Positions 34,802-45,746 of a stretch of DNA of 64,000 nucleotides are shown here, in pieces. Source of the stretch: Microbacterium saperdae (lineage in GTDB: Bacteria; Actinomycetota; Actinomycetes; Actinomycetales; Microbacteriaceae). The translations under genes and the position numbers were made by a program. The notes beneath the pieces were generated by a model. It saw only the letters and a program-made list of their open reading frames with translations. It searched no databases and was not told the origin of the DNA. The DNA lies in the NCBI RefSeq assembly GCF_006716345.1, contig NZ_VFOX01000001.1, forward strand, positions 1,426,001 to 1,490,000, given 5' to 3'. How positions within the stretch are numbered: the first letter of the stretch is position 1; every line of letters starts with the position of its first letter.

Positions 34802-36874
34802 ATGCAACCCACTCGTAGCGTCCGTCCTTTCGAGGTCATCAGCGAGTACGCCCCCGCAGGCGATCAGCCGCAGGCGATCGCCGAGCTCGCCTCGCGCATC
34901 AACGCGGGCGAGACCGACGTGGTGCTCCTCGGAGCCACCGGTACGGGCAAGTCGGCGACCACCGCATGGCTGATCGAGCAGGTGCAGCGACCGACCCTCG
35001 TGCTCGCGCACAACAAGACGCTCGCGGCGCAGCTCGCCAACGAGTTCCGCGAGCTGATGCCCAACAACGCCGTCGAGTATTTCGTCTCGTACTACGACTA
35101 CTACCAGCCCGAGGCCTACGTTCCCCAGACGGACACCTTCATCGAGAAGGACTCGTCGATCAACGCCGAGGTCGAGCGTCTGCGCCATTCCACGACGAAC
35201 TCGCTGCTCAGCCGGCGTGACGTCATCGTGGTGTCGACCGTCTCGTGCATCTACGGCCTCGGCGCTCCCGAAGAGTACCTGCGCGCGATGGTGGCGCTGC
35301 AGGTGGGGGAGCGGTACGACCGTGATGCGCTGATCCGTCAGTTCATCGCGATGCAGTACAACCGCAACGACGTCGATTTCTCCCGAGGGAACTTCCGTGT
35401 GCGCGGAGACACGATCGAGATCATCCCGGTGTACGAGGAGCACGCGATCAGGATCGAGCTGTTCGGCGACGAGATCGAGGCCCTCTACTCGCTGCACCCC
35501 CTCACCGGGGAGGTCATCGAGAAGCTCGCCTCCGTGCCGATCTTCCCTGCGTCGCACTACGTCGCCGGCACCGATGTGATCCAGCGCTCGATCGGCACGA
35601 TCGAGAAGGAGCTCGAAGACCGACTCGCGGAGTTCGAGCGTCAGGGCAAGCTCCTCGAAGCGCAGCGTCTCCGCATGCGTACGAGCTTCGACCTCGAGAT
35701 GCTCCAGCAGCTCGGGTTCTGCTCGGGTATCGAGAACTACTCGCGTCACATGGACGGGCGAGAGCCCGGCGAGCCGCCGCATACGCTGCTCGACTTCTTC
35801 CCCGATGACTTCCTGCTCGTGATCGACGAGTCCCACGTGGCCGTGCCTCAGATCGGCGCGATGTACGAGGGCGACGCCTCTCGCAAGCGCACTCTGGTCG
35901 ACCACGGATTCCGCCTTCCGAGCGCGATGGACAACCGTCCGCTGCGATGGGACGAGTTCAAGAACCGCATCGGGCAGACCGTGTATCTCTCCGCCACGCC
36001 GGGCAAGTACGAGATGGGTATCGCCGACGGTGTGGTGGAGCAGATCATCCGCCCGACAGGTCTGGTCGACCCGCACATCATCGTGAAGCCGTCCAAGGGG
36101 CAGATCGACGATCTGCTCGAAGAGATCCGACTGCGCGTGGAGCGCAACGAGCGAGTGCTCGTCACGACTCTCACGAAGAAGATGTCGGAGGAGCTCACCG
36201 ACTTCCTCGGAGAGCATGGAGTGCGCGTGCGGTATCTGCACTCGGATGTCGACACACTTCGCCGCGTCGAGTTGCTGAGCGAACTTCGTGCGGGCGTGTA
36301 TGACGTGCTCGTCGGCATCAACCTGCTCCGCGAAGGACTGGATCTCCCCGAGGTATCGCTGGTGGCGATCCTCGACGCCGACAAGGAGGGCTTCCTGCGA
36401 TCGGGGACCTCACTCATCCAGACGATCGGTCGCGCGGCACGAAACGTGTCGGGCGAGGTGCACATGTACGCCGACAAGATCACCGACTCGATGGCGAAGG
36501 CCATCGAAGAGACCGATCGTCGGCGTGAGAAGCAGGTCGCCTACAACACGGAGCACGGCATCGACCCGCAGCCGCTGCGCAAGCGGATCGCCGACATCAC
36601 CGAAGTGCTGGCGCGCGAAGGCGCGGACACCGCGGAGCTGATGTCGGGGCGCGGTCGAGCCAGCGGCAAGGGCAAGTCCCCGACGCCGAACCTGCGCCGC
36701 ACCGGTATCGCCGCCGAGGGTGCCCAACAGCTCGAGGCGACGATCCAGGATCTCTCGGATCAGATGCTCGCTGCAGCGGCGGAACTCAAGTTCGAGCTGG
36801 CCGGTCGTCTCCGCGATGAGGTCCAGGACCTCAAGAAGGAGTTGCGGGCGATGGAGCGTGCCGGACACGCCTGA
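34802..36874 (+). CDS. uvrB: Excinuclease ABC subunit B
   Basis: 690 aa. Helicase-like damage verifier of nucleotide excision repair. Walker [11 protein letters not shown] (about 43-52), the beta-hairpin [20 protein letters not shown] (about 98-117), motif II DESH in [15 protein letters not shown], motif [11 protein letters not shown] and a C-terminal UVR domain (last 45 residues) that contacts UvrC. The -10 box supports 34802 over an in-frame ATG at 34754. It stands apart from uvrA and uvrC by about 1.2 kb. Confidence 0.98.
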   Translation: MQPTRSVRPFEVISEYAPAGDQPQAIAELASRINAGETDVVLLGATGTGKSATTAWLIEQVQRPTLVLAHNKTLAAQLANEFRELMPNNAVEYFVSYYDYYQPEAYVPQTDTFIEKDSSINAEVERLRHSTTNSLLSRRDVIVVSTVSCIYGLGAPEEYLRAMVALQVGERYDRDALIRQFIAMQYNRNDVDFSRGNFRVRGDTIEIIPVYEEHAIRIELFGDEIEALYSLHPLTGEVIEKLASVPIFPASHYVAGTDVIQRSIGTIEKELEDRLAEFERQGKLLEAQRLRMRTSFDLEMLQQLGFCSGIENYSRHMDGREPGEPPHTLLDFFPDDFLLVIDESHVAVPQIGAMYEGDASRKRTLVDHGFRLPSAMDNRPLRWDEFKNRIGQTVYLSATPGKYEMGIADGVVEQIIRPTGLVDPHIIVKPSKGQIDDLLEEIRLRVERNERVLVTTLTKKMSEELTDFLGEHGVRVRYLHSDVDTLRRVELLSELRAGVYDVLVGINLLREGLDLPEVSLVAILDADKEGFLRSGTSLIQTIGRAARNVSGEVHMYADKITDSMAKAIEETDRRREKQVAYNTEHGIDPQPLRKRIADITEVLAREGADTAELMSGRGRASGKGKSPTPNLRRTGIAAEGAQQLEATIQDLSDQMLAAAAELKFELAGRLRDEVQDLKKELRAMERAGHA

Positions 36875-36894
36875 GCGTGCGGAAGGAGCGGGCG

Positions 36895-37227
36895 ATGGAT
36901 GCGGCGGGTGAGGAACTGGCTGACCGCGTCCGCGCGCTGCTGGGCGGGTCGGCCGATGTCGAGGAGCGACGTATGTTCGGCACGCGGGCGTTTCTCGTCG
37001 ACGGCCACATCCTCGTCGGCGCCCGACCAGGGGGGACGCTCCTGGTGCGCGTGGACGGACAGAGCGGTGCCGCGCTGTCCACCCGTGCCGGAGTCGCTCG
37101 CGCAGTGATGGGCGCGAGGACCATGGGGACCGGGTGGCTCGATGTGTCGAGCGGTGCCCTGGCCGACGACGGCGAGCTCATGTTCTGGCTGGACGTCGCG
37201 CGTGAGAACAGGGAGGAATCAGGCTGA
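36895..37227 (+). CDS. TfoX N-terminal domain-like protein
   Basis: 110 aa. RRMFGTRAFLVDGHILVGA followed by LLVRVDGQSG matches the core of TfoX_N proteins (MFGG-x-x-F, then G-x-x-L-x-R). In proteobacteria the domain is in competence regulators; the actinobacterial single-domain versions have no defined role. AAGGAG at 36883-36888 sets the ATG at 36895. It lies 20 nt after uvrB. Confidence 0.8.
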   Translation: MDAAGEELADRVRALLGGSADVEERRMFGTRAFLVDGHILVGARPGGTLLVRVDGQSGAALSTRAGVARAVMGARTMGTGWLDVSSGALADDGELMFWLDVARENREESG

Positions 37228-37232
37228 GCGGC

Positions 37233-37262
37233 CGCATCCTCCGAGTCGCCGCGGAGGATGCG
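37233..37262. terminator. Hairpin terminator between the TfoX-like and zinc-ribbon genes
   Basis: CGCATCCTCCG (37233-37243) and CGGAGGATGCG (37252-37262) are perfect 11-bp arms, between convergent genes. Confidence 0.78.
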
Positions 37263-37267
37263 CGATG

Positions 37268-37510
37268 TCAGGGGCAGTGCACGAGCGTCTTGACGCCGGA
37301 GCGGTCGATCTCGTGTTCGGTCATCGGCGCGCCGCACAACGGGCAGGCGCGCTCAGCGCGCTCGGAGGCGCTGGGGGGAGGCGTCTTCTCGTAGGGGCCC
37401 ACCGACGCCGGTCCCGCGAACCGGATGAGGTTGGTGTTGACCCAGGCGTAGAGCCCTCCCGCCTCGCGGATGCGCGTGCGGAGTGGTGGGCGGTCCTGGT
37501 CATGTGCCAT
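37268..37510 (-). CDS. Small zinc-ribbon-like protein, function unknown
   Basis: 80 aa. The middle has [21 protein letters not shown], and the C-terminus has [17 protein letters not shown] followed by a terminal HCP, a possible CxxC...HC metal site. I know no function. It is divergent from the OhrR-like gene: the starts are 45 bp apart and three TTAGT half-sites lie between them, so it is a likely target of that regulator. TACACT lies 7 nt upstream of the ATG. Confidence 0.8.
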   Translation of the reverse strand: MAHDQDRPPLRTRIREAGGLYAWVNTNLIRFAGPASVGPYEKTPPPSASERAERACPLCGAPMTEHEIDRSGVKTLVHCP

Positions 37511-37515
37511 GTTGC

Positions 37516-37535
37516 TTAGTGTACTAATGATTAGT
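37516..37535. promoter_or_regulatory. Operator-like array of TTAGT/ACTAA half-sites
   Basis: TTAGT-GT-ACTAA (37516-37527) followed by TGA and another TTAGT (37531-37535). It overlaps the -10 box of the minus gene and precedes that of the MarR gene, as expected for a shared operator. Confidence 0.6.
37518..37523 (-). promoter_or_regulatory. -10 box of the zinc-ribbon gene, leaderless spacing
   Basis: TACACT on the minus strand ends 7 nt before the ATG and lies inside the operator. Confidence 0.58.
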
Positions 37536-37542
37536 GCAGATG

Positions 37543-37548
37543 TATAGT
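37543..37548 (+). promoter_or_regulatory. -10 box of the OhrR-like regulator, leaderless spacing
   Basis: TATAGT ends 7 nt before the GTG at 37556. Confidence 0.62.
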
Positions 37549-37555
37549 TGCCCTC

Positions 37556-37999
37556 GTGACGGCATCCGATGATCTGCTCCGGCTGGAGAACCAGCTCTGC
37601 TTCGCCTTGGTGACGGCCGCGCGCAACGTTGTGGCGATCTATCGCCCGATCCTCGAGCCACTGGGGCTCACGCACCCGCAGTACCTCGTGATGCTGGCTC
37701 TGTGGGAGCGCGACCCCCGCCCGTTGAACGATCTCGCCGCGGAGCTCGCCATGGAGCCGGCCACCGCGTCTCCGTTGGTCAAACGGTTGGAAGCCGAAGG
37801 CCTCATCGCTCGCCAACGCAGCAGCGAGGACGAGCGCCGGCTCGACATCACCCTGACCGCCACGGGGCGAGCGTTGCGCGAGCGCGCGGTGAACGTTCCG
37901 CAGCAGGTGATGGAAGCCGTCGGGATGAACGTGGGGGAGATCTCCGCCCTGCGCGACGGCCTGGGACCTTTCGTCGGGCGGCGCGCCGAATCCGACTGA
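37556..37999 (+). CDS. MarR-family regulator of the OhrR (organic peroxide sensor) type
   Basis: 147 aa. LENQLCFAL places a cysteine at residue 15, the position of the peroxide-reactive Cys of OhrR, and Y29 and [11 protein letters not shown] (41-51) also match. A winged helix-turn-helix follows ([27 protein letters not shown], wing [16 protein letters not shown]). Residues 19 and 40, tyrosines in Bacillus subtilis OhrR as I recall it, are Val and His here. No ohr gene is adjacent. Probably a redox-controlled repressor of itself and of the divergent gene. Confidence 0.85.
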   Translation: MTASDDLLRLENQLCFALVTAARNVVAIYRPILEPLGLTHPQYLVMLALWERDPRPLNDLAAELAMEPATASPLVKRLEAEGLIARQRSSEDERRLDITLTATGRALRERAVNVPQQVMEAVGMNVGEISALRDGLGPFVGRRAESD

Positions 38000-38039
38000 C
38001 GCTCGCAGCGTACGCGGAGCCAATGTCCGTGGCCCCTCG

Positions 38040-38045
38040 TAGACT
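38040..38045 (+). promoter_or_regulatory. -10 box of uvrA, leaderless spacing
   Basis: TAGACT ends 6 nt before the GTG at 38052. Confidence 0.6.
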
Positions 38046-38051
38046 TGTCCG

Positions 38052-40940
38052 GTGCCTATCGTCCCTGTAGTTTCGCCAGGAAAACTGAGTGTCCGCGGTG
38101 CCCGCGTACACAATCTCAAGAACGTCGACATCGACATTCCCCGCGACTCTCTCGTCGTGTTCACCGGCCTGTCCGGTTCGGGAAAGTCCAGCCTCGCGTT
38201 CGACACGATCTTCGCGGAAGGCCAGCGCCGGTACGTCGAATCGCTGAGCGCGTACGCGCGTCAGTTCCTCGGTCAGGTCGACCGTCCTGATGTGGACTTC
38301 ATCGAAGGACTGAGCCCGGCCGTCTCGATCGACCAGAAGTCGACGAACCGCAACCCGCGCTCGACCGTGGGAACGATCACCGAGATCTACGACTACATGC
38401 GTCTGCTCTGGGCACGCATCGGCATTCCGCACTGCCCCGAGTGCGGTGAACGCATCCAGCGTCAGACCGTGCAGCAGATCGCGGATCAGCTCATGGAGCT
38501 GCCCGAGCGTACGCGCTATCAGATCGTCGCGCCCATCGTCTCGCAGAAGAAGGGCGAATTCGTCGACCTGTTCCGCGAGCTCGGCGCGAAGGGATACTCG
38601 CGCGCGATCGTCGATGGAGACCTCGTGCAGCTCGCGGAGCCCCCGACGCTCAAGAAGAGCTACAAGCACGACATCGCCGTCGTCGTAGACCGTCTCGTGG
38701 CGGCGGACGACATCCTCGGACGCGTGACGGATTCGGTCGAGACCGCGATCGGCCTCGCCGGCGGCGTCGTGCAGGTCAACTTCGTCGACGAGGAGGGCGA
38801 CGCCGCCTGGCAGTCGTTCTCGGAGAAGCTCGCCTGCCCGAACGGACACGCGCTGACTCTCACGGAGATCGAGCCGCGCACGTTCTCGTTCAACGCGCCG
38901 TTCGGAGCCTGCCCGGCATGCTCCGGTCTCGGAACCCGCATGTCGGTCGACGTCGACCTCATGCTCGGCGATGAAGACCTCTCCATTCGCGAGGGCGTCA
39001 TCATCCCGTGGACGACACAGGGGAAGGGCCTGTTCCAGTACTACGATCGACTGCTCGAAGGTCTGTCGCGGGACCTTGACTTCTCCCTCGACACTCCCTG
39101 GCGAGAGCTGCACTCGGACGTGCAGGACGCCGTGCTCCGTGGCGAGAACTACAAGGTCACCGTCAAGTGGAAGAACCGCTACGGACGGGAGATGCGCTAC
39201 GCCTCCGGATTCGAGGGAGTGGTGCCTTACATCGAGCGGCAGTACCTGCAGGCGGAGTCGGACAACCAGCGCAACCGCTGGGGCGAGTACCTCCGAGAGG
39301 TCCCGTGCCCGGTGTGCGATGGCAATCGTCTGAAGCCCGAGGTGCTGGCAGTGCAGGTGCACGGGCACTCGATCGCCGAGGTGTCGCACCTCAGCCTCGC
39401 CGATGCGCGAGCCTTCATGGAGACCCTGGTCCTCACGGACCGCGAGTCCCAGATCGCCGCCCAGGTGCTGCGCGAGATCCGCCTCCGCCTCGACTTCCTC
39501 CTGCAGGTCGGCCTGTCCTATCTCAACCTGAGTCGTTCCGCGGGTTCGCTGTCCGGTGGCGAGGCTCAGCGCATCCGTCTGGCGACCCAGATCGGTTCGG
39601 GTCTCACGGGAGTGCTGTACGTGTTGGACGAGCCGTCGATCGGACTCCACCAGCGTGACAACCGTCGACTGATCGAGACCCTGCTGGCGTTGCGCGATCT
39701 CGGCAACACGCTCATCGTCGTGGAGCACGATGAAGAGACGATCGAGGCCGCAGACTGGGTCGTCGACATCGGCCCCGGCGCAGGTGTGAACGGTGGAGAA
39801 GTGGTCCACTCGGGTCCCTACGCCGCGTTGTTGGATGACAGCGCGTCGATGACGGGGGAGTACCTCTCCGGTCGTCGCGAGATCCCGATGCCCGAGAAGC
39901 GACGCAAGATCGACAAGAAGCGACTGCTCAGCGTGGTCGGAGCCCGTGCCAACAACCTGCAGAACGTCACGGCGGACTTCCCGCTGGGCGTGCTGACGGC
40001 GGTCACCGGGGTCAGCGGTTCGGGCAAGTCGTCCCTCGTGAACGACATCCTCTATCAGGTGCTCGCGTCGCGCCTCAACGGTGCGCGCACGGTTCCCGGC
40101 AAGCACACCCGGGTGACCGGACTCGACAACCTCGACAAGGTCGTGCACGTCGACCAGGCTCCGATCGGCCGCACTCCGCGCTCGAACCCGGCGACCTACA
40201 CCGGTGTGTTCGACCGCATCCGCTCGCTGTTCAGCGAGACGCCCGAGGCGAAGGTGCGCGGCTACCAGCCGGGTCGATTCAGCTTCAACGTCAAGGGTGG
40301 CCGGTGTGAGGCGTGCTCGGGTGACGGCACGATCAAGATCGAGATGAACTTCCTCCCCGACGTGTACGTCGACTGCGAGGTCTGCCACGGCAAGCGCTAC
40401 AACCGCGACACGCTCGCCGTGCACTACAAGGGCAAGAACATCGCCGAGGTGCTCGAGATGCCGATCGAGGAAGCAGCAGACTTCTTCGAGCCGATCCAGG
40501 CGATCCACCGCTACATGAAGACGCTCGTCGACGTCGGCCTCGGCTACGTCCGCCTCGGGCAGTCCGCGACCACGCTCTCCGGTGGAGAGGCGCAGCGCGT
40601 CAAGCTCGCCACCGAGCTCCAGCGCCGCAGCAACGGACGCAGCATCTACGTTCTCGACGAGCCCACCACGGGTCTCCACTTCGAAGATGTGCGCAAGCTC
40701 CTTGAGGTGCTCAACGGCCTGGTCGACAAGGGAAACACGGTCATCGTCATCGAGCACAACCTCGACGTGATCAAGTCCGCGGACTGGGTCATCGACCTCG
40801 GTCCTGAGGGCGGATCCGGCGGCGGCCAGATCATCGCGACCGGAACCCCCGAGCAGATCGCTCGTGCCGAGGGCAGCCACACCGGGCAGTTCCTCGCAGA
40901 GATCCTCGGGGAAGGGCGCTCCGCGCGGAAGGCCAGCTGA
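38052..40940 (+). CDS. uvrA: Excinuclease ABC subunit A
   Basis: 962 aa. A tandem ABC ATPase that finds bulky DNA lesions. First Walker [15 protein letters not shown] (about 36-49), first zinc module with CPECGERI and later CPNGH / CPACSG, first ABC signature [18 protein letters not shown], second Walker [14 protein letters not shown], the second zinc finger (CEACSGDG and [10 protein letters not shown]) and the second signature [15 protein letters not shown]. Leads the uvrA-uvrC-rapZ-whiA cluster. Its stop overlaps the uvrC start. Confidence 0.98.
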   Translation: MPIVPVVSPGKLSVRGARVHNLKNVDIDIPRDSLVVFTGLSGSGKSSLAFDTIFAEGQRRYVESLSAYARQFLGQVDRPDVDFIEGLSPAVSIDQKSTNRNPRSTVGTITEIYDYMRLLWARIGIPHCPECGERIQRQTVQQIADQLMELPERTRYQIVAPIVSQKKGEFVDLFRELGAKGYSRAIVDGDLVQLAEPPTLKKSYKHDIAVVVDRLVAADDILGRVTDSVETAIGLAGGVVQVNFVDEEGDAAWQSFSEKLACPNGHALTLTEIEPRTFSFNAPFGACPACSGLGTRMSVDVDLMLGDEDLSIREGVIIPWTTQGKGLFQYYDRLLEGLSRDLDFSLDTPWRELHSDVQDAVLRGENYKVTVKWKNRYGREMRYASGFEGVVPYIERQYLQAESDNQRNRWGEYLREVPCPVCDGNRLKPEVLAVQVHGHSIAEVSHLSLADARAFMETLVLTDRESQIAAQVLREIRLRLDFLLQVGLSYLNLSRSAGSLSGGEAQRIRLATQIGSGLTGVLYVLDEPSIGLHQRDNRRLIETLLALRDLGNTLIVVEHDEETIEAADWVVDIGPGAGVNGGEVVHSGPYAALLDDSASMTGEYLSGRREIPMPEKRRKIDKKRLLSVVGARANNLQNVTADFPLGVLTAVTGVSGSGKSSLVNDILYQVLASRLNGARTVPGKHTRVTGLDNLDKVVHVDQAPIGRTPRSNPATYTGVFDRIRSLFSETPEAKVRGYQPGRFSFNVKGGRCEACSGDGTIKIEMNFLPDVYVDCEVCHGKRYNRDTLAVHYKGKNIAEVLEMPIEEAADFFEPIQAIHRYMKTLVDVGLGYVRLGQSATTLSGGEAQRVKLATELQRRSNGRSIYVLDEPTTGLHFEDVRKLLEVLNGLVDKGNTVIVIEHNLDVIKSADWVIDLGPEGGSGGGQIIATGTPEQIARAEGSHTGQFLAEILGEGRSARKAS

Positions 40941-42841
40941 TGGCCGACGTTCTGCCTTACAAGCCGAGGGCGGGGGAGATCCCGACGGATCCGGGGGTCT
41001 ATCGCTTCCGCGACGCCGACGGGCGTGTGCTCTACGTGGGTAAGGCCAAGAACCTCCGTCAGCGGCTGTCGAACTACTTCGCGCCTCTGCGTACCCTCCA
41101 CGAGCGCACGCGGAGGATGGTCACGACGGCGTCGTCGGTCGAGTGGACCGTCGTGCCGACCGACGTGGACTCCCTCCAGCTGGAGTACATGTGGATCAAG
41201 GAGTTCGATCCACCGTTCAACGTGCGCTACAAAGACGACAAGTCGTACCCGTTCATGGCGGTCACTCTTGCCGATGAAGCACCACGCGTGATCGTCACGA
41301 GGAACCGCAAGATCCCGGGCGCGCGTTACTTCGGGCCGTACCCGAAGGTCTGGGCCGTGCACGAGACGATCGATCTGATGATCAAGGCGTTCCCCATCCG
41401 CACCTGCAGTGATGCGAGCTATAAGCGGGCGATGCAGACCGGCCGTCCCTGCTTCCCCGGACAGATCGGCAAGTGCGGCGGCCCGTGCTCGATGACGGTG
41501 ACGATCGAAGAGCACCGGGCAATGGTCGACGACTTCGTCGCGTTCATGGCCGGCGGCGACGAACGCTTCACCCGCGAACTGACCAAGCGGATGCTGTCCG
41601 CCTCCGCGGGCATGGACTACGAGGCCGCGGCGAAGTACCGTGACAAGCTCTCGGCCATCGAGGCGGTACTCGGAAAGAGCGCACTGGTACTGCCCTCCGA
41701 CGAGGATGCAGACCTGTTCGGCATCGCAGAGGACGAGCTCTCCGCGGCCGTGCAGCACTTCGTGATCCGCAAGGGGCGCGTGCGCGGCGTGCGGGCGATG
41801 ACCATCGAGAAGGAGATCGACATCTCGCGGGGCGAGCTCGTCGATCAGGTACTGCAGCGCGCATACGGGGAGGCGCAGGACGTCCCGCGTCGTATCCTCG
41901 TGCCCACGCTTCCCGACGACGCCCTCGAACTCGAGGAATGGCTCCGCACCAGACGCGGCCGCAAGGTCGAGCTCGCCGTCGCACAACGAGGTCAGCGCGC
42001 CGATCTGATGCGCACCGCCACACTCAATGCGCAACAGGCGCTGATCCGGCACAAGACTCGTCGCACCAGCGACTACATCGCCCGCACGCAGGCGCTCACC
42101 GATCTGCAGGACGCTCTGGGGATGACCGAGGCCCCGCTGCGCATCGAGTGCTTCGACATCTCGCACCTCAGCGGCACGAACGTCGTGGCCTCGATGGTGG
42201 TCTTCGAAGATGGGCTGCCCCGCAAGGACCAGTACCGCTCGTTCGGGATCGCCGAAACGACCGATGATACGGACTCGATGTACCAGGTGCTGCGGCGTCG
42301 GCTCGCGTACCTGGACAGACCGGAGCCCGTGGTCACGATCGACCCGACCACCGACGAGGTCGTCGGCGAGGACGGCGAGGTCGTCGGAAAGCGGAAGCCG
42401 CGGTTCGCGTACCCGCCACAGCTTCTGCTGGTCGACGGTGGCAAGCCGCAGGTCGAGGCGGCCGCGCGGGCGCTGCGCGACGCCAACCACACCGAGATCG
42501 CCGTGTGCGGCATCGCCAAGCGACTGGAGGAGGTGTGGTTGCCGGGTGAGGACTTCCCGGTGATCCTGCCGCGCACCAGCGAGGCGCTCTATCTGCTGCA
42601 ACGGCTGCGCGATGAGGCGCATCGATTCGCGATCATCCACCAGCGCAAGAAGCGGAAGAACGACATCACGTCCGTGCTCGCGGAGGTACCGGGACTGGGA
42701 GCGTCACGCATCAAAGTGCTGCTCAAGCACTTCGGTTCCGTCACCGCCCTGCGTGCCGCGCCGCCGGGAGCGATCGAAGAGGTTCAGGGCATCGGGCCGG
42801 TGCTCGCGCAGAATATCCACACCCATCTCTCCACTCGCTAG
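40940..42841 (+). CDS. uvrC: Excinuclease ABC subunit C
   Basis: 633 aa. The dual-incision nuclease of excision repair. GIY-YIG domain at the N-terminus ([20 protein letters not shown], about 17-36), UVR region (about 205-240), RNase H-like domain with [19 protein letters not shown] and [13 protein letters not shown], and a C-terminal helix-hairpin-helix pair ([30 protein letters not shown]). ATG overlaps the uvrA stop by one base. Confidence 0.98.
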   Translation: MADVLPYKPRAGEIPTDPGVYRFRDADGRVLYVGKAKNLRQRLSNYFAPLRTLHERTRRMVTTASSVEWTVVPTDVDSLQLEYMWIKEFDPPFNVRYKDDKSYPFMAVTLADEAPRVIVTRNRKIPGARYFGPYPKVWAVHETIDLMIKAFPIRTCSDASYKRAMQTGRPCFPGQIGKCGGPCSMTVTIEEHRAMVDDFVAFMAGGDERFTRELTKRMLSASAGMDYEAAAKYRDKLSAIEAVLGKSALVLPSDEDADLFGIAEDELSAAVQHFVIRKGRVRGVRAMTIEKEIDISRGELVDQVLQRAYGEAQDVPRRILVPTLPDDALELEEWLRTRRGRKVELAVAQRGQRADLMRTATLNAQQALIRHKTRRTSDYIARTQALTDLQDALGMTEAPLRIECFDISHLSGTNVVASMVVFEDGLPRKDQYRSFGIAETTDDTDSMYQVLRRRLAYLDRPEPVVTIDPTTDEVVGEDGEVVGKRKPRFAYPPQLLLVDGGKPQVEAAARALRDANHTEIAVCGIAKRLEEVWLPGEDFPVILPRTSEALYLLQRLRDEAHRFAIIHQRKKRKNDITSVLAEVPGLGASRIKVLLKHFGSVTALRAAPPGAIEEVQGIGPVLAQNIHTHLSTR

Positions 42842-42844
42842 TCT
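42839..42844 (+). promoter_or_regulatory. -10 box of rapZ-whiA
   Basis: TAGTCT includes the uvrC stop codon. A short leader of about 25 nt with GGAGAAGGAG would follow, so rapZ could be expressed apart from uvrAC. Confidence 0.48.
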
Positions 42845-42875
42845 GGGAAGCGAGGGGGAGAAGGAGTAGTGAACC

Positions 42876-43748
42876 ATGGCTGACGGGGACAAGGGCGAGT
42901 TCCTCATTGTCACAGGTATGTCCGGCGCCGGCCGGACGACCGTGGCCAACGCGCTGGAAGACCTCGGATGGTACGTGGTCGACAACCTCCCTCCGCAGAT
43001 CCTCCGCCCGTTGCTCGACCTCACGGACATGGGCGGCAAGGCATTGCCCAAGGTCGCCGCAGTGGTCGATGTGCGTGGAGGCAACCTCTTCGACGACTTC
43101 CCCGGAGTGGCCAGGGCTCTGCGCTCGCGCGGTTCTGTGCGGGTGCTGTTCCTCGACGCCGCAGACGACGTGCTCGTTCGCCGCTTCGAAGCGGTGCGCC
43201 GACCCCAACCCCTGCAGGGCGACGGGACGCTGCTCGACGGCATCCGGATCGAGCGCAACCGCCTCGCGCCGATCCGCGAGGCCGCTGATCTCGTGATCGA
43301 CACCTCCTCGCTGAACATCCACCAGCTGGCCACCCAGGTCTCCGACCTCTTCTCGGAGGAGGGCGAGGCCAGGCACCGGGTGACGCTGCTCAGTTTCGGG
43401 TTCAAGTACGGACTGCCCACCGACGTCGACCTCGTCGCCGACATGCGCTTCCTGCCCAACCCGTTCTGGAACGAGGAACTGCGCGGACTCACCGGTCAGG
43501 ACGAACCCGTGCGCGACTATGTCCTCACCCGTGAGGGGGCGAAGGAGTTCCTGGACGCCTACGCCGCCGCACTCGTGCCGGTGCTGGAGGGCTATCAGCG
43601 CGAGAACAAGAGCCACTCGACGGTCGCCATCGGCTGCACGGGTGGGAAACATCGCTCCGTGGCGATGTCTGAAGAGCTCGCTCGGAGGATCGCCGCGATC
43701 CCCGGTGTCGCCGTCAATGTGCGTCACAGGGACCTCGGCCGGGAGTGA
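42876..43748 (+). CDS. rapZ: RNase adapter protein RapZ / nucleotide-binding YvcJ family
   Basis: 290 aa. P-loop [11 protein letters not shown] (10-20) differs from the usual GxSGAGKS by having Arg in place of the Walker lysine. Other blocks are [45 protein letters not shown] and [13 protein letters not shown]. In E. coli RapZ guides RNase E to GlmZ; in Gram-positives the family binds nucleotides and affects wall metabolism and competence. Part of the conserved uvrC-rapZ-whiA set. Confidence 0.94.
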   Translation: MADGDKGEFLIVTGMSGAGRTTVANALEDLGWYVVDNLPPQILRPLLDLTDMGGKALPKVAAVVDVRGGNLFDDFPGVARALRSRGSVRVLFLDAADDVLVRRFEAVRRPQPLQGDGTLLDGIRIERNRLAPIREAADLVIDTSSLNIHQLATQVSDLFSEEGEARHRVTLLSFGFKYGLPTDVDLVADMRFLPNPFWNEELRGLTGQDEPVRDYVLTREGAKEFLDAYAAALVPVLEGYQRENKSHSTVAIGCTGGKHRSVAMSEELARRIAAIPGVAVNVRHRDLGRE

Positions 43749-43766
43749 GAAGCGCGCCCAGCCGGG

Positions 43767-43772
43767 TAAGCT
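43767..43772 (+). promoter_or_regulatory. Possible -10 box of whiA
   Basis: TAAGCT lies 44 nt before the GTG start, just after the rapZ stop. Confidence 0.42.
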
Positions 43773-43816
43773 GGACGTTTGCGTCGCGATCCGGCGCGTG
43801 AACGTAGAGGAGCCTC

Positions 43817-44794
43817 GTGGCACTAACCACCGACGTCAAGGCCGAGCTGGTCAGCATCCGTAACGCACCCCCGACGGTGCGCGTCGCGGAGGTGACCGCC
43901 ATCCTCCGGTTCGCCGGTGGATTGCACTCCATCGCCGGCCGTGTCGCCGTGGAGGCCGAGGTGGACGCGGAGACGCTCGCACGTCGCGTCGCCCGCGATC
44001 TCGCCGAGATCTACGGTGTCCGGCCCGAGATCGCGCAGGTGCAGTCGAGCACCGCGAACGAGGGTGCGCGCTGGGCCGTCCGCGTGATCGGCGCAGGAGA
44101 GACCCTCGCACGTCAGACCGGTCTGCTCGACCAGCGCCGTCGCCCGGTCCGGGGGCTGCCGAACCGCCTGACCACGGGATCGCGCGCCGAGATCGCCGGA
44201 CTCTGGCGCGGTGCCTTCCTCGCCGCCGGAACCCTCAGCGAGCCGGGTCGCTCCGCGATGCTCGAGGTCGCCTGCCCGTCGTCCGAGGCGGCGATGGCCC
44301 TGGTCGGTGCCGCGCATCGTCTGGGCGTCGCCGCGAAGGCGCGCGAAGTACGCGGGATGCCGCGCGTCGTCGTCCGAGAAGGCGAGGCCATCCGCACCGT
44401 GCTCAGCGAGATGGGTGCGCAGAAGACCGCGATCGCGTGGGAAGAGCTGCGCCAGCGCCGCGAGGTGCGTGCGGGCGTCAACCGCCTCGTGAACTTCGAT
44501 GACGCGAACCTGCGACGCTCGGCGCAGGCCGCCGTCGCCGCCTGCGCCCGTGTGGAGCGCGCGCTCGAGATCCTCGCCGACGAAGTTCCCGACCACCTCA
44601 AGGTGGCGGGGGAGCTGCGTCTGGCGCACCGCGATGCCAGCCTCGACGAACTCGGACACCATGCCGATCCGCCTCTGACGAAGGATGCCGTCGCCGGCCG
44701 CATCCGTCGCCTGCTCGCCATGGCCGACAAGCGGGCGCAGCAGGAGGGCATCCCCGGGACCGAAGCCGCGGTGCCGGCAGGCCTCGACGTCTGA
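43817..44794 (+). CDS. whiA: DNA-binding protein WhiA
   Basis: 325 aa. An N-terminal LAGLIDADG-type fold (about 85-225; [36 protein letters not shown]) and a C-terminal helix-turn-helix region ([34 protein letters not shown]). In Streptomyces WhiA with WhiB starts sporulation septation; in other Gram-positives it affects division and chromosome segregation. AGAGGAG precedes the GTG. Ends the cluster. Confidence 0.97.
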   Translation: MALTTDVKAELVSIRNAPPTVRVAEVTAILRFAGGLHSIAGRVAVEAEVDAETLARRVARDLAEIYGVRPEIAQVQSSTANEGARWAVRVIGAGETLARQTGLLDQRRRPVRGLPNRLTTGSRAEIAGLWRGAFLAAGTLSEPGRSAMLEVACPSSEAAMALVGAAHRLGVAAKAREVRGMPRVVVREGEAIRTVLSEMGAQKTAIAWEELRQRREVRAGVNRLVNFDDANLRRSAQAAVAACARVERALEILADEVPDHLKVAGELRLAHRDASLDELGHHADPPLTKDAVAGRIRRLLAMADKRAQQEGIPGTEAAVPAGLDV

Positions 44795-44806
44795 CAAGCT
44801 CGTCGT

Positions 44807-45583
44807 ATGAGCCACATCGACTGGAGCAGTGCTGGTCTCGGATCGACGACGGTGCAGAAGCCGTTCGCCGACCTCCTCCGGGAGGCGACGGGTGTTCTGG
44901 GAGACGTTCCGACGATCACGGAAGGCCCCGTCGTCCGCTGGTACGACCGCGAGCGGCAGATCACGCTCACTCCGCTGGGTGCGGATGCCGCTCACGTCAT
45001 CGTCGAAAGGGCCGATGCCGCGGCCGACGAGGAGTATCGCAGCTTCGAGTCGCTGCCGGATTCGGCCCTCCCTTACCGGTGGCGGGCGGACGATCTGGCT
45101 CTGCTCCCGAACGGGACATCGCTGCCGGGAGAGCGCGCCGTCGAGGATCTCGAGGCGCTCGCTCCCGTGCTGACACACACACTCGTCTCGCTGTGCACCG
45201 CGACGGTGACCGTCGCCGCGGCGACGGGCAGGAGCGAGATCCAGTTGCACCTGTGGCACGCCGACCCCGCACATGCCGACCTCGCCAAGGCCGACCGCTG
45301 GGCGGCGCGGAGGATGACATCGCTGACGCTCCTGCGCAAGGCGGGCGCCGGAGACATCCGTGTGATGCCGGTGGGGGAGAAGGCACTCGCGAATCGGCTC
45401 TCCTTCGCACCGACGGCGGAGGGTGCGACGGAGGCGGCCGCGTATCTCCTGACGCAGATCTCCGCGACGGGCGTGCGCATACCCGCTGACCTCCGGCTGG
45501 CGTCGACACTCACCCTCGAGCGCCGCACGCTCACGCTCAGTCCGTTCGCCCTCGGCATCATCGAGACGGGTCTCTGGGCCTGA
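44807..45583 (+). CDS. Conserved-looking protein of unknown function
   Basis: 258 aa, no signal peptide or membrane segment. The N-terminal part (about 1-75) has FADLLREATGVLGDVPTITEGP and VVRWYDRERQITLTPLGADAA; the centre has ALAPVLTHTLVSLCTATVTVAAATG and IQLHLWHADPAHADLAKAD; the end has LTLERRTLTLSPFALGIIETGLW. Codon use fits the neighbours. No family recognised. It starts 12 nt after whiA, so it may be cotranscribed with whiA. Confidence 0.75.
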   Translation: MSHIDWSSAGLGSTTVQKPFADLLREATGVLGDVPTITEGPVVRWYDRERQITLTPLGADAAHVIVERADAAADEEYRSFESLPDSALPYRWRADDLALLPNGTSLPGERAVEDLEALAPVLTHTLVSLCTATVTVAAATGRSEIQLHLWHADPAHADLAKADRWAARRMTSLTLLRKAGAGDIRVMPVGEKALANRLSFAPTAEGATEAAAYLLTQISATGVRIPADLRLASTLTLERRTLTLSPFALGIIETGLWA

Positions 45584-45656
45584 GCGGTCGACCCGATGTG
45601 TCGGAGCAAAGCGTCATACGGCGGAAGGTTCCAGGACACGCGCGCGTTGTCGTCAG

Positions 45657-45662
45657 TAGGAT
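45657..45662 (+). promoter_or_regulatory. -10 box of sodA
   Basis: TAGGAT lies 85 nt before the sodA ATG. The leader contains a GC-rich palindromic stretch near 45710-45730. Confidence 0.5.
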
Positions 45663-45746
45663 GAGTTACGTCCGCTCTACGCCGCACATCGGTGGCGCGG
45701 AGGATCGGCAAGCGCCGCGGCGCGGCGCGGATTGGATGAAAGCGAC

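Noticed and set aside
34741..38052. LexA/SOS boxes upstream of uvrB or uvrA
   Set aside because: No TCGAAC-N4-GTTCGA-like sequence was found by eye in either promoter region.
37848..40880. Long frame antisense to uvrA
   Set aside because: uvrA with its zinc fingers and ABC signatures is unambiguous; the antisense product has no domain.
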